Source: Amaurobius ferox
Lineage: Eukaryota; Arthropoda; Arachnida; Araneae; Amaurobiidae
Length of the DNA stretch: 64,000 bases
NCBI GenBank assembly: GCA_951213105.1
Contig: OX578145.1
Span: 12,282,707 to 12,346,706 of the forward strand
Direction: 5' to 3'
Both the position numbers and the translations under genes were made by a program. Below the pieces are notes generated by a model. The model was not told where the DNA came from. It was given only the letters and a program-made list of their open reading frames with translations, and made no database searches. This document shows positions 53,551-63,848 of this stretch, in pieces (within the stretch, counting starts at the first letter, position 1; each line of letters begins with the position of its first letter).

Positions 53551-56500
53551 ACACCATCACGGGAGAACGGCTGAACCTAATTTGATGAAATTTTGTGGGT
53601 AGCCCAGAAATAGCCCCACTTAAAATTATATCCGTGTTTGGAGTTTCTACGACCAGTGGTTCTCGAGATATTAGTAAAAAACGAAATTTTCGTTTGTCTC
53701 ATCGTCCCGGAAAAACGGCTGAACCGAATTTAATGAAATTTGGTGAATAGCCTTGAAATATCCCCCCATAAATTTTGTCCAAGTTTCGAGTTTCTAAGAC
53801 CTGGGGTTGTCGAGATATTAATGAAAAACGGAACTTTTTCCTAGGAGTTCTACTCCCTAACTCCGTGGTTTATCCAAACGAAAAGCTTGAAAATCGTTTG
53901 AAAGTAAATTAAAATTTAATCTCTGAGTTTGATGGGAGGTTTTTTGCGTTAATTAGTCACTTTCTGAAAACATGAATTGTTTGAAACATGATTTAAAGGG
54001 GAAATCTATCTCCATGGTTCATGGTTTATTTAAAACAAGCTTTTACGGAACAATGAGAAGTATAGAGAAATCAAAATCGTTATTTAATTTCGCAGTTTAT
54101 GTTATAAGACATGACATATTTACCATGTTATAAGATTCTATCTTATGTTACTCAGAAACGCAATTAAATAAAATCTGTCTGTTAATTTTAATAATTATTT
54201 TTTCGATTTGAATAATAAATAAATGGATATAAAAATATATTTTAGAAAAGAACGATTTGATTTTTCTTATAGCATTTTTGACTGGATAATATCAATTACG
54301 GTCTTCAGGTTTAAAAATTATTATTATTTATATTTTCGGGGATTATTGATTCAAGGATTATTGATATTTTCAAGTTATTATGCAGTTATTTTATTATGAC
54401 AAAAATTGTTTAAACTCATATATTGTATGTTGTACGAATCTTCTACAAATACACGTGTATATCTTTTAATCTACGAGAATATAAGTAGTACAGGTATATT
54501 GACATATGTTTTGATATATATTGGCATATATTGGAATCAATTACGACCTTCTTGTATAAAGAGGACGGATATTATTGATGTTTTCAATTTATTACGTCAT
54601 CTCTTTTATTTTGGCAAATATTTTTGAGACGCATATTGTAATACGGGTAATCTTCTACTAACACATTGGCATATTTTCTGATCTGCGACAATATAATTAG
54701 TACGGGGTTGCATATATTCATTCAATTCCTATTTTTTCTTCTGTAAATTTGCTTACAAAAGGGGGCAGGATGTTTTATTCTTCAGATCTGATCGTGAAGA
54801 TAATTTTGCATAGTGAGAACATATATTCTTAAACTTCTCTTTAGGAGCAATAAATTTAATATTTTAGCAGAATTTGCACATGATTGCGAACTTTAAATTT
54901 CTTTAAATTATACACTTCGTACGAATAACGGGTGTGCTGTTAGTGGTTAATAAATTTTAACATTTTAGGAGGATATATCATGTTGCTCGGCATCGCAATT
55001 AAATTAAATGTGTTTGTTAATGTTTTTATTATTTTTTTTCGATTTAAATAATAAATAAATGGATAAATGGATATAAAAGTATATCTTATGAATGGACGGT
55101 TTGATTTTTCTTTTAATTATATTAATTGCTGACTGCGTACATCAATTTCATTTATTTTGGCAAAGAGTTTTCAAGCTTATATCTTATTTAGCTACTAAAC
55201 TCATATATTGTGTTTAGCCAATAAATTCATATAGCCGATTGTTGAAACAGGAAAAGAGTAGAGCGGGTATATCTTCTAATACAATTGTAGTGTTTTCATT
55301 TAGTATATTGAAACGGGATAAGAATGTTTCATTCAGATCTGCAAATTCAAAGCTACGAATTTGGAGGGATATCGCTAATTTGACAACTTTTCTTAAACTT
55401 TGCCAAATTGACGGAAATGTCGCCAAATTGATATAAACGACACACAAACAGCTGCAATAAACCTTCGGGTTGGTCGTGTGGCTTGGGTCTTCTACATATC
55501 AATGAAATTTTTTTTTGATTTGTTAGAAGAGAGTACTGAAATGATGTTTGGTTAGCATTTATCTGTCAGACCAACCATCCTACTTAGTAATACATTTAGC
55601 GAATTTTTAAAATGTCACCAAATTGATAAAAATGTTTTCAAATCTATAAAAATATCGAATTTGGAGAATTCGATATTTTTTATCGAAATTGATAAAATTG
55701 CGCTACATAAATGATATTAATTGTTTTTTGTTAGGGGATAGTATTGCGATGTTATTTCGTCAATTTGTCGCAAAGTGGAACTGTCAGTTCTACGATTTTT
55801 TAAAATGTCGCTAATTTGACGAAACTGTCGCCAAATGTTTCATAGAAATATAACTATTTAGACGATATTTTTTCTACCAATTTATTTGAAGCAAATGATA
55901 TCATGTCGCTTAGCAACGGATTTAAATCCAATGTGTTTATGCGGCAGACGATTTTTATTAAATCCTTTCCGATTTGAATAATGAAGATATGTATATAAAA
56001 TAAATTTCATTGCCATTTCATTTTGGACTGGATAATATCAATTATACTCTTCAGGTTTAAACATTATTATTATTGATATTTTCCGGAATTATTGATTCAG
56101 GGATTATTGATATTTTTAAGTTATTACGCCATTGTTTTATTGCGGCAAAAATTGCTGACACACGCATATTGTACGTTGTACGAGTAATCTTCTAGGAATG
56201 CACGGGTATATCTTCTAACCTACGAGAATATATGTAGTACAGGTATATTGGCATATATTTTGACATATGTTGGCATATATATTGGAATCAAGTACAGTCT
56301 TCTGGTATGAAGATTAAGGGGATTAATTATATATTCAATTTATTACGTCGTCTGTTGTATTTTACCAAAAAACATTTGTGACTCATATTGCAAAACGGGT
56401 AGTCTTCTACTAATAATCGGACATTATAAGTAGTACGTGTATATCTTCCCATATAATTTTAGCACTTTAATTTTGACATATATTGGAATAAATGACTGTC

Positions 56501-56901
56501 TTCAGATTTAAAGATTACGGGTTTATTGGTGTTTTCAATTTATACATGTAATCTACTAATACAGGTTATATTTTCTAATATTCGCGTATATAATTAGTAC
56601 GGGTCCCATACAATTTTAACGCTTTTATTTTGCATATATTGATTCAATTCCATATTTTTTTTTATATTTGCTTACATAAGGGGTCCAAGATGTTTTATTC
56701 TTCAGATATGTCCATGAAGATAATTTTATATAGCGAGAACAGATATTCTTAAACTTCTTTTTAGGAGCATTATATTAAATATTTTAACAGAATATTTTGA
56801 TTAAACATGTCATTTAGTATACTATAAGAATTTGGGCATGATTATGAATTTCAAGTTTCTTTATATTATATACTCCGTACGAAGAACGGGTATGCTGCTA
56901 G
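53487..56901 (+). mobile_element. Helitron, tandem copy 2
   Basis: Begins with TC at 53487 directly after the CTAG of copy 1, with no base between, and ends with CTAG at 56901 followed by T. Nearly identical to copy 1 along 3.4 kb. Differences include the length of the (GTCT)n tract, about 30 bases present near 52355 in copy 1 but missing from copy 2 near 55795, and an extra small palindrome (TATCGAATTTGGAGAATTCG) at 55654 in copy 2. Confidence 0.85.
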
Positions 56902-57471
56902 TCAATCATATAATTAAAAAATGTATAATTTTAAACTCATAATAGTTCATTATTTTATACATAAATACATGTTTGGAAAATTCCATGATAACATTAAACT
57001 ATTCCATTAAACTATTTTAAAGAAATCGTGCGCGCAATGCATAAAAGCATAATTTTAAGGTTAAAGTTAACACTTCATGCTATTCTTACATGTTGCGTCA
57101 AAACGTTTTTGATCCTAACTTTTGTACCAATGAAAATTTTTATGCGGTTTGGGTTAAAATGTTCAAAAATATATGGTCTTTAATTAATTAAAAAAAACAT
57201 AGATATTCTAAAACTTTAATGGGGTACATGCCCCCATGAAGCATATTTTAAAAATTATATTTCGAAATGGATAACTTCTTGTGTGAAGTCGATGAATTAG
57301 ATGCATTTGATCTGATGTGTCTTAAATACTAACAGCGATTAAGATCCTTATAGGAGGAATGTATAAAGATAAGTAAAAAAATCTCCTTTCAGCTATTACC
57401 GCCCATCCGCAAATCAGGTGTTTATAAAATTCTCGGACACACGGGGACCAGGAACCTTTTTCGATCAATAT
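56902..57471. other. unassigned AT-rich stretch
   Basis: No gene or repeat recognised. Confidence 0.5.
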
Positions 57472-58025
57472 TGTTACTAAACGCATCCTCTAAAATCGGG
57501 GGTGTATACTCAGGATACAAGAACGAGTTCTGGATAACTTACGTTTATTCACAAACACAAAGTAAACAGGAACAGTCAATCAGCACTTAAATGCTGCACT
57601 CATTTCACATAATAAGCGATATTATTCACAGAATGTTGACGAAAGTAATTTCACAAAACAACCACTATTATTCTCAAAACATTGGCAAAAATTACAGTTC
57701 AATGTAGGCCGTGTTGTGTCCATTCGTCAACTCCAACGTAACGGAGAACTAAGCTGACTCCTTTTTATAGTTTCTCCATAAAATCATCTGGAAATCTCTA
57801 TATCTCAAAGAATAATCGTTTTATCGAGAAGTTTCTGGAACATTCCGGAAGTCCCCAAATGTCATCAAACTGGCGATAAATTGCCAAATCTGGATGCCCC
57901 TCTTCTAACTGGAAAATCCTGGCAACCCTGGGCTTACGTCGTCCTCATGTCATGCTGACGTCATGCACTATATTTTCTTAGCCTGTCCTTTAAAACTAAC
58001 GAAAGAGGAGATGCCGAACGTAACA
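57472..58025 (-). mobile_element. solo LTR, Gypsy-like
   Basis: On the minus strand it starts TGTTACGTTCGGCATCTCC and ends GCGTTTAGTAACA. The TATA box CTATAAAAAGGAGTC (near 57760) is followed by AGCTTAGTTCTCCG. The polyadenylation signal GAATAAACG (near 57543) is followed by TAAGTTATCCAGAACTCG and GTATACACCCCCG. The layout matches the LTR at 44924-45485. The flanks do not show a clear target duplication. No internal retroelement sequence. Confidence 0.75.
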
Positions 58026-58404
58026 TTGTGCATTCGCAACAATATTGTTACGAATACTTAAAAAATATTCATATTGCCTGTCCTCGAGAAAAATAGGCAG
58101 CCACTGTCATCATTTGAAGATTCGAGTGACTTAATCTTGGCAACACATTGGGTGATCTTGGTTCAAATTTAGATAAAAATTGTTGATAATTTGACAAGCT
58201 TGGGAAAAATCGAATTTTGTATTTTGGTTAAGACGTCCCCGAGTCACGTTGTTTTTTCGGAAACTTGGACAGTGTATAAGCAAGCTGGTCATTGTTCAGG
58301 TTGTTGGTGCGACGCGAGTAAAAATAAATTACAAATATGTCCGTATTTTAATGATATAATCTTGTGTTGAACATTGAATGAGTTCAACATTTAATTATCG
58401 TTTT

Positions 58405-58705
58405 ATTGGGGTGGGACAACCCAGTGGTTAAGGCACGAGGATTACACACAGACGACCCAAGTTCAATTCCCGACTCTGCCTAAACTGTTCCCATGTTCAT
58501 GAGGAGTACGAGCACGTTAAATATGTGGGTCCGTAAGTCGTCCTTCCGGCAGGTTGGTGGTAGGGGAAAGAGGATATGGTCCTTAGGGATGCCGCCTTCA
58601 CTGGGTTCTAGTCTGAATTAGACGGCACTGACACGGCCATCCAAACAAATCAGATACCTTAGGTAGGTTGGACGGTTTGGGTCGCGCAAACAAATAATTA
58701 CCATT
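58405..58705 (+). mobile_element. SINE-A with tRNA head, complete
   Basis: tRNA-like head GGGACAACCCAGTGGTTAAG with B box CAAGTTCAATTCCCG. Then follows the SINE-A body (GAGTACGAGCACGTTAAATA, GGTTGGTGGTAGGGGAAAG, GGTCCTTAGGGATGCC, CACTGGGTTCTAGTC) and the tail GGTTGGACGGTTTGGGTCGC with an (AAAC)n-like end. TTATCGTTTT at 58395-58404 and 58706-58715 is the target duplication. Body and tail are homologous to the 5S-headed units at 24.6-26.0 kb; only the head differs. Confidence 0.85.
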
Positions 58706-58715
58706 TTATCGTTTT

Positions 58716-58776
58716 CCCGGCCGTATATTTAATTACTCTAAACCCTTGGATGAGTTGTACGGTGTGGGATCTTCAT
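58716..58776 (-). mobile_element. SINE-B 3' fragment
   Basis: The minus strand reads GATCCCACACCGTACAACTC, GGGTTTAGAGTAATTAAAT and ACGGCCGGG. This matches 19430-19500 (ACCCCAGACCGTGCGACTC, GGGTTTAGAGTAGCTATCT, GCACGGCCGGG). It lies between two copies of the ACCGTTTTAT-type target, directly after SINE-A. Confidence 0.65.
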
Positions 58777-59051
58777 TTACCGTTTTATTAAAAGCTATCT
58801 TCGGCCAAATAGTTAGTCCCAGCGAATCGAGTGCCCTGGAGTCTTTAATTACCGTTTTATCGAACCTGGTATTTCGTTTGCCACCTTGTAAAATAGCTCA
58901 ATCAGTTAAGAATTAAGAGCTGTATACTGTTCCTACTTACGCCTACTGGTGCTTTTAATAAAGCGTTAGTTATCCAAAAATTTGAACTCATCCTTGTACT
59001 TGGTACCCCGAAAATACACTCACAATTCCTGAGGAAACGTTGTAACAATAT

Positions 59052-59184
59052 TAATAATTACAATATATCCCACTAAATTTATTAAAAACGCGAGTAATTT
59101 CCCTTTTTGTGCATGGATTAAATATTTTTTACACTTAAAAATTTGAATAAGTACCTTATGTCAATTCTTACACTATTTAATGAT
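59052..59184. other. short AT-rich stretch
   Basis: Nothing recognised. Confidence 0.4.
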
Positions 59185-59355
59185 ATTTAGATAGTTTTAA
59201 TATAATTAGATATTTTTGATGTAATTAAATAGTTTTAATATAGTTAAATAGCTTCAATGTAATTAAATAGCTTCAATGCAATTAAATAGTTTTAATGTAA
59301 TTAAATAGTTTTAACGTAATTAAAAAGTTGTAGCGTAATTAAGTAGTTTTAAATT
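59185..59355 (+). repeat. 19-bp minisatellite
   Basis: About nine imperfect units of AATTAAATAGTTTTAATGT with drift (CTTCAATGC, GTTGTAGCG). The outer units are the most diverged. Confidence 0.9.
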
Positions 59356-60322
59356 AAACATATTTAAATTCAAATATTTAAGAATTTTTAATTTATGTTC
59401 GAATATTTTAAAAGTATTTAAGCTGAATGAATATGTAAACGCGCTACATTCAACGATGCAAACGATTTACTAGGAAGTAAATTTCGATCCCGAAATAAAA
59501 ACAAAAAATTGGAATCAACATTATTTGGTAAGTAGAGTTTTATCAACGATTTTAATGCTAACTTCAGCAGCTACGGGATGATTATTTACGACCCTCTTCT
59601 GTCAACTTCTGCATGTAAACCCGCGACCTCGTTTCTTAACACAATCAACATATACAAAGTAACGGGGTAAAATATGCTAATATCTTTTCCAGCCAATCTG
59701 CAATTTCCTCGGAATCAAATCCTCAAACCCGTACCTTTAACTCTTGTTGGGTCATCCGCGGACTGATCTCGCTCATGTATAACCCTATGATTCACATCGC
59801 TCATCGCCACATTTTACTAATCATAATAATATCTTATACTATGAGGGAAAAAGCAGTTTTGAATAAATTTTTCTCCCAGACAGGAATTTTGCGGGAAAGG
59901 TCGGAGGGTCGGTTGATCTCCACTTTGTAGAACCTATTCTACGACCATTCCTTGCGATGGTAAATATAGACATAGAATTTGAAATTTATGCCTTAGCTGA
60001 AGAGAAATGACTGCAGTTGTTGGGTCGGGATCTCATCATTTGGATGGCGAATTTTGACCTCAAATAGTGAAATGTGTCACAGCACTTCTTCAAAATGGAA
60101 CTTGTTGGAATTGACCTTCTTAGAACACACCATGCCAATGTGTGCTTGTGTGGGTGGGTCAGTATGTTTGTGAAAGCTCCACCTCATGCCCAGTGAATCA
60201 GTGAATCCTAGAGAAACAAAGTTGTAGTATTTTAACAAAGTTTCTGTCAATTGAGATCGACATCGGTGGATCCCTTATTGATTAGTGTGATCTCATCGGA
60301 AAACAGAAAGAACATGCCAATC
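59356..60322. other. unassigned DNA
   Basis: About 1 kb with intermediate GC in 59560-60300. No frame, splice pair or repeat recognised. Confidence 0.45.
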
Positions 60323-60496
60323 ACAGTGAAGCGACTTCTGCCCAAGACCAAGACATTGCATACAAATAAAAAAGTACTCAACTGGTCGTTTCTTTATCTC
60401 CCGTGACTTATCGTTGCCGCCAAGGAACGGTGGGAAAGCGATGACCAGTTGAACACTCCATTTCTAGTATGCAACGGGCAGAAGTTGATTCACTGT
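60323..60496. mobile_element. small hairpin MITE
   Basis: ACAGTGAAGCGACTTCTGCC at the left mirrors GGGCAGAAGTTGATTCACTGT at its right end. The inverted similarity continues inward through TTGCATAC / GTATGCAA and CTCAACTGGTCG / CGATGACCAGTTGA. Arms are about 75 bp with a GC-rich centre (CGTTGCCGCCAAGGAACGG). Length 174, no coding capacity. No target duplication was clear. Confidence 0.65.
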
Positions 60497-60744
60497 AATA
60501 CTGAGATCTTATTAACTGTGGATGGGCTATAATTATTCTCTCTACTATTACTAAAGTAAACATTTTAAAACTGCCTTTAGAAGAACTCTGAAATAGTATT
60601 TAAAGATTTTATGTTCTTGACTTTATGTGCTTACCAAGTGCTGAGATGATCATACAGCGCTTACATGATCGCGAAATCAGGATCCTATGGTAGTAAAGGT
60701 TTGATCAATTCAGCACTTTGTTGCATCTCATCTATGGCACAGAT
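60497..60744. other. unassigned stretch
   Basis: Nothing recognised. Confidence 0.4.
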
Positions 60745-60868
60745 CACAAGCAAGAAAGAATAATAGATGATAAGCAAGAAAGAATAACGGATGATAAGCA
60801 AAAAAGAATAATAGATGAAAAGCAAGAAAAATAATAGATGATAAACAAGAAAGTGCAATAGATTATAA
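60745..60868 (+). repeat. 24-bp tandem repeat
   Basis: Five imperfect units of GATAAGCAAGAAAGAATAAT plus AGAT, decaying toward the right end. Confidence 0.9.
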
Positions 60869-60984
60869 GTGAGTTGAGAGTGAGAAAAAGCAGCAAGAAT
60901 GAGAAAAAATAATTTTACGACCTCGATATTTTTATGTCATATGTTTTGAGAAATACTGAACACGATTCGAACACCTTTAACTCT

Positions 60985-61190
60985 ATGTCCTTCTATATGT
61001 ATGTAATACATTGTAAAACATTGTTATGTATGTTATTTATGTTTATATACATATGTACCATTTTTACAAACATTTACATACATATACACTATTTAAACAT
61101 ATGTTAACATACACAAAAATTATTATTATACACATATATATACAGGTTACATATATATACACTATTAAGCATTAACCACTCTGTAACATG
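60985..61190 (+). repeat. low-complexity TATG/CATA region
   Basis: Irregular ATGTATGT, ACATACAT and ATATATACA runs on both sides of a short A-rich centre, partly self-complementary. Confidence 0.7.
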
Positions 61191-61765
61191 TAAATAAAAG
61201 CGCCATTATGAAATTTTATATTCATTGTAAAATGTAAGTGCTTAGTATAAATATATTTTGGAGATATTCAATTCAACAAAGTGAAAATTATTCAAAATTT
61301 TAATTTTTGATAACACTGATCTAAATAGGAAGGAAAATAATTTATCGAATATCTATATCGTAATGAAAGTTAATTCGGTTGTCTTTTAAACCTTGCGTGT
61401 ACTCATAAAGCTCATTTTTATTGAAATAAATAAGAGGTTATATACATATATAGTAGTTTAGAACAAAAGTTATTTTAAATTTAATCTTTAGATAACAAAC
61501 ATTTTAATGGTAACAAAAATAAATCACTTTTTAAAACTGATTTTCATAACAAAAATTATATTTACGGATTGGTAATTTCTGCACAAATAAGAATTACTCT
61601 ACAAAATTATATAGAAATCGATTAGACGGAGCAGGGTATGGCACATACTGACTCAAAAAAAAATTAGAAGAGCCAAAATTCACATTTAATTACCCAGATA
61701 ATGAATTAACAAGATACAATAAATATGATATCTTTACTTAAAAAAATTACTAAAAATCTAAAACT
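61191..61765. other. unassigned AT-rich stretch
   Basis: Nothing recognised in about 570 bases. Confidence 0.5.
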
Positions 61766-62533
61766 AAAAATCCGATGTGGGAAGCACGTGACTTCCCCTG
61801 CAGACTTATATCCACGTTCTCTTTATTTTAATTAAATTTAATTCACTTTTAATTCAATTTTCGTTCTCATTTGGTAAATGGACTTATTTTCAAAGGTGGT
61901 GTAGAAAAAATACTAAAAAACTAAAATTTCTCGAGAACGGCTAGACCTACTGTAATGAGGTTGGTTTTATGCTCTCTTTCGTTAAAAATTACGTATAAAA
62001 CAAGCATTTAATGGGTATATTTGAGCATACGTAGTTTTTTATTTTAGATTTTAACGATTTTTGTGGGCCATATTGAAAAAAAAGGCAGGTTATTTTTTTC
62101 CGAATCATACCAAAATCTAATCAGCACCAGAGCGTCCAACAAGTTACTTATCTACCAAATTTTGTGAAATTTGGTCATTTAGTATTTTAGCTAGAGTGGA
62201 TATATGACATTTTTGCGGGCCATTTCGTGAAAAAAGGCAAGTTATTCTTTTTCGATTAATACCAAAATCTAATCAGCACCAGGGTCATACCCAAGTGTCT
62301 TACCTGCCAAATTTTATGAAATTCAGTCCATAAGTTTTTGAATTATAGTGGATACATACATTGCACAGACACACAGACAGACACACAGACACACATACAG
62401 ACGTCACGCTAAAAATGGTTTTTTCGTATTCTAGCGGTCTCGAAACGTGTAGATCCGTCGAAAACTCGAGTTGTGATTTTCGGCATGATTCCAATACTTT
62501 CCCTGTACATTACCATGTATTGCAGGGAAAGAA
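61766..62533 (-). mobile_element. R1 hairpin-ended repeat, near full-length
   Basis: Distal end CCGATGTGGGAAGCACGTGA with CTTCCCCTGCAGACTT. Then come CTCGAGAACGGCTAGACCTA, two GGGCCAT..AAAAAAGGCA blocks, AATTCAGTCCATAAGTTTTT, CACAGACAGACACACAGACA and CGAAAACTCGAGTTGTGATT. The terminal hairpin is TTTCCCTGTACATTACCATG with TATTGCAGGGAAAG. Agrees with 36190-37016 in order and length. Confidence 0.75.
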
Positions 62534-63317
62534 AAAATTGTTACTCATGTCCCTGGTTACCCCTTAAATTCGGTTAACCATAACACCCAAAATCTGAATT
62601 TATCACAACTCAATTTGAAAGCATATGTTTAAATAAATTATGAAGCTCTTCCTCATAAAAATGCTTCAACGGGATCTCGCTGGGTTAGAAAATGTATGCT
62701 TAGAGAAAAACCGAAGATGCAAATTTTTGTATTTCAAAAACAGAATCTTTTGTAACACTTTTAAAAAGTCATTGTTTTCCAACTTTTAAAAATTCACTGT
62801 TTTCAAACTTTATAAAAAAAATTACATTTTAGAAAATTGCATTTAAAAACATTTACATTTAAAAAATTACAAAATTACATTTAAAAACTTTATTTTTAAA
62901 ATTACATTTTAGTTAACTATATATACACCTAGGGACTTACTCCAAATTGTTTCGAAAGTATAAAATAACTCGACTTACAATGTAAAGCCAAAACCGTATC
63001 TTGTTACGTAGTACAACGATCATTGGCACTCGCCTTTCAAAACTACTACTTCGGACTGTTGAATCCACAAATCAATTTGATTTGATACATTTTGAGAACT
63101 TGATAAGGTAAATTTGAGTACTTACCTGGTAATTGATAAAAAAATCTTAATAAAAATTTTCTGGAAAATGTAAACCTTATTGAGTTTTGTCTATGATTTT
63201 GGGCATTTTCGCATATGTGCGACAACGGTATTCTCAAAGTAACACTTATTGAACATTTAATAGTTGCTAATGTTTCAATGAAAATTTCACGATAAATAAT
63301 CCGTTACAATAACAGAT
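62534..63317. other. unassigned AT-rich DNA
   Basis: ATTACATTTTAAAAA-type low complexity at 62820-62910. No gene seen. Confidence 0.5.
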
Positions 63318-63848
63318 AAGAAGGATCAATCATGCATAATGTATTGATTATGAAACACTTTCAAACTAAAATGTAAAATGCGATACATTCAGCGGCGATA
63401 TTTTTTTAATTATCGCAGAACTACAATAATTTATTTTACTTGTAAACTTAAAACTTCATCATAGGCTTCGTTGTAGAAATAATCAAAGTAGGATGATCAT
63501 TTAAACTCAAAAATATTGTAATTGCGTTGGTGCAGAATATAGATGCACAGAAAAAAAAATAAAGTGGTTTTAGGACGGATTCAACACTAAATCTAAATTT
63601 AATAGAACTTTAAAAATCACGATTTTTACTCCGGGAAAAATTAAGCCATATTTTATTTTGAAGTGGGTCACGTTATCTCTTTATATAATATGGGTGCAAT
63701 TATTATTTTAATTTTTATTTAAAAAATTACAGAACAAATTCTGCTGAATTTTTCTTTATATATTTTATGTGATAATTTAAATATTTCCTAAAATTTTCGA
63801 AACAATTTGTGAATTTTAACTTCGCTTAAAAAATGCTTGAAAAATAAA
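63318..63848 (+). mobile_element. FB element, left end and interior
   Basis: Begins AAGAAGGATCAATCATGCAT and continues through GATACATTCAGCGGCGATAT, AGGCTTCGTTGTAGAAATAA and GTGAATTTTAACTTCGCTTA, parallel to 4615-5200 and 41430-41850. It stops abruptly near 63848. No right arm in the window. Confidence 0.6.

Larger units (their letters stand above)
58046..59047 (+). mobile_element. solo LTR with nested SINEs
   Basis: Starts TGTTACGAATACTTAAAAAA and ends GGAAACGTTGTAACA. It is flanked by ATAT on both sides (58042-58045 and 59048-59051), a 4-bp target duplication typical of Ty3/Gypsy integration. A TATA-like GTGTATAAGC lies near 58273 and a polyadenylation signal TTAATAAAGC near 58958. The R-U5 part matches the other LTRs. 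About 0.4 kb of the length is later insertions at 58405-58850. Confidence 0.75.

Noticed and set aside
51824..55447. Paired frames of 65-77 codons in both Helitron copies, on both strands
   Set aside because: Identity comes from the recent tandem duplication. Overlapping frames on both strands and AT-driven composition argue against a gene.
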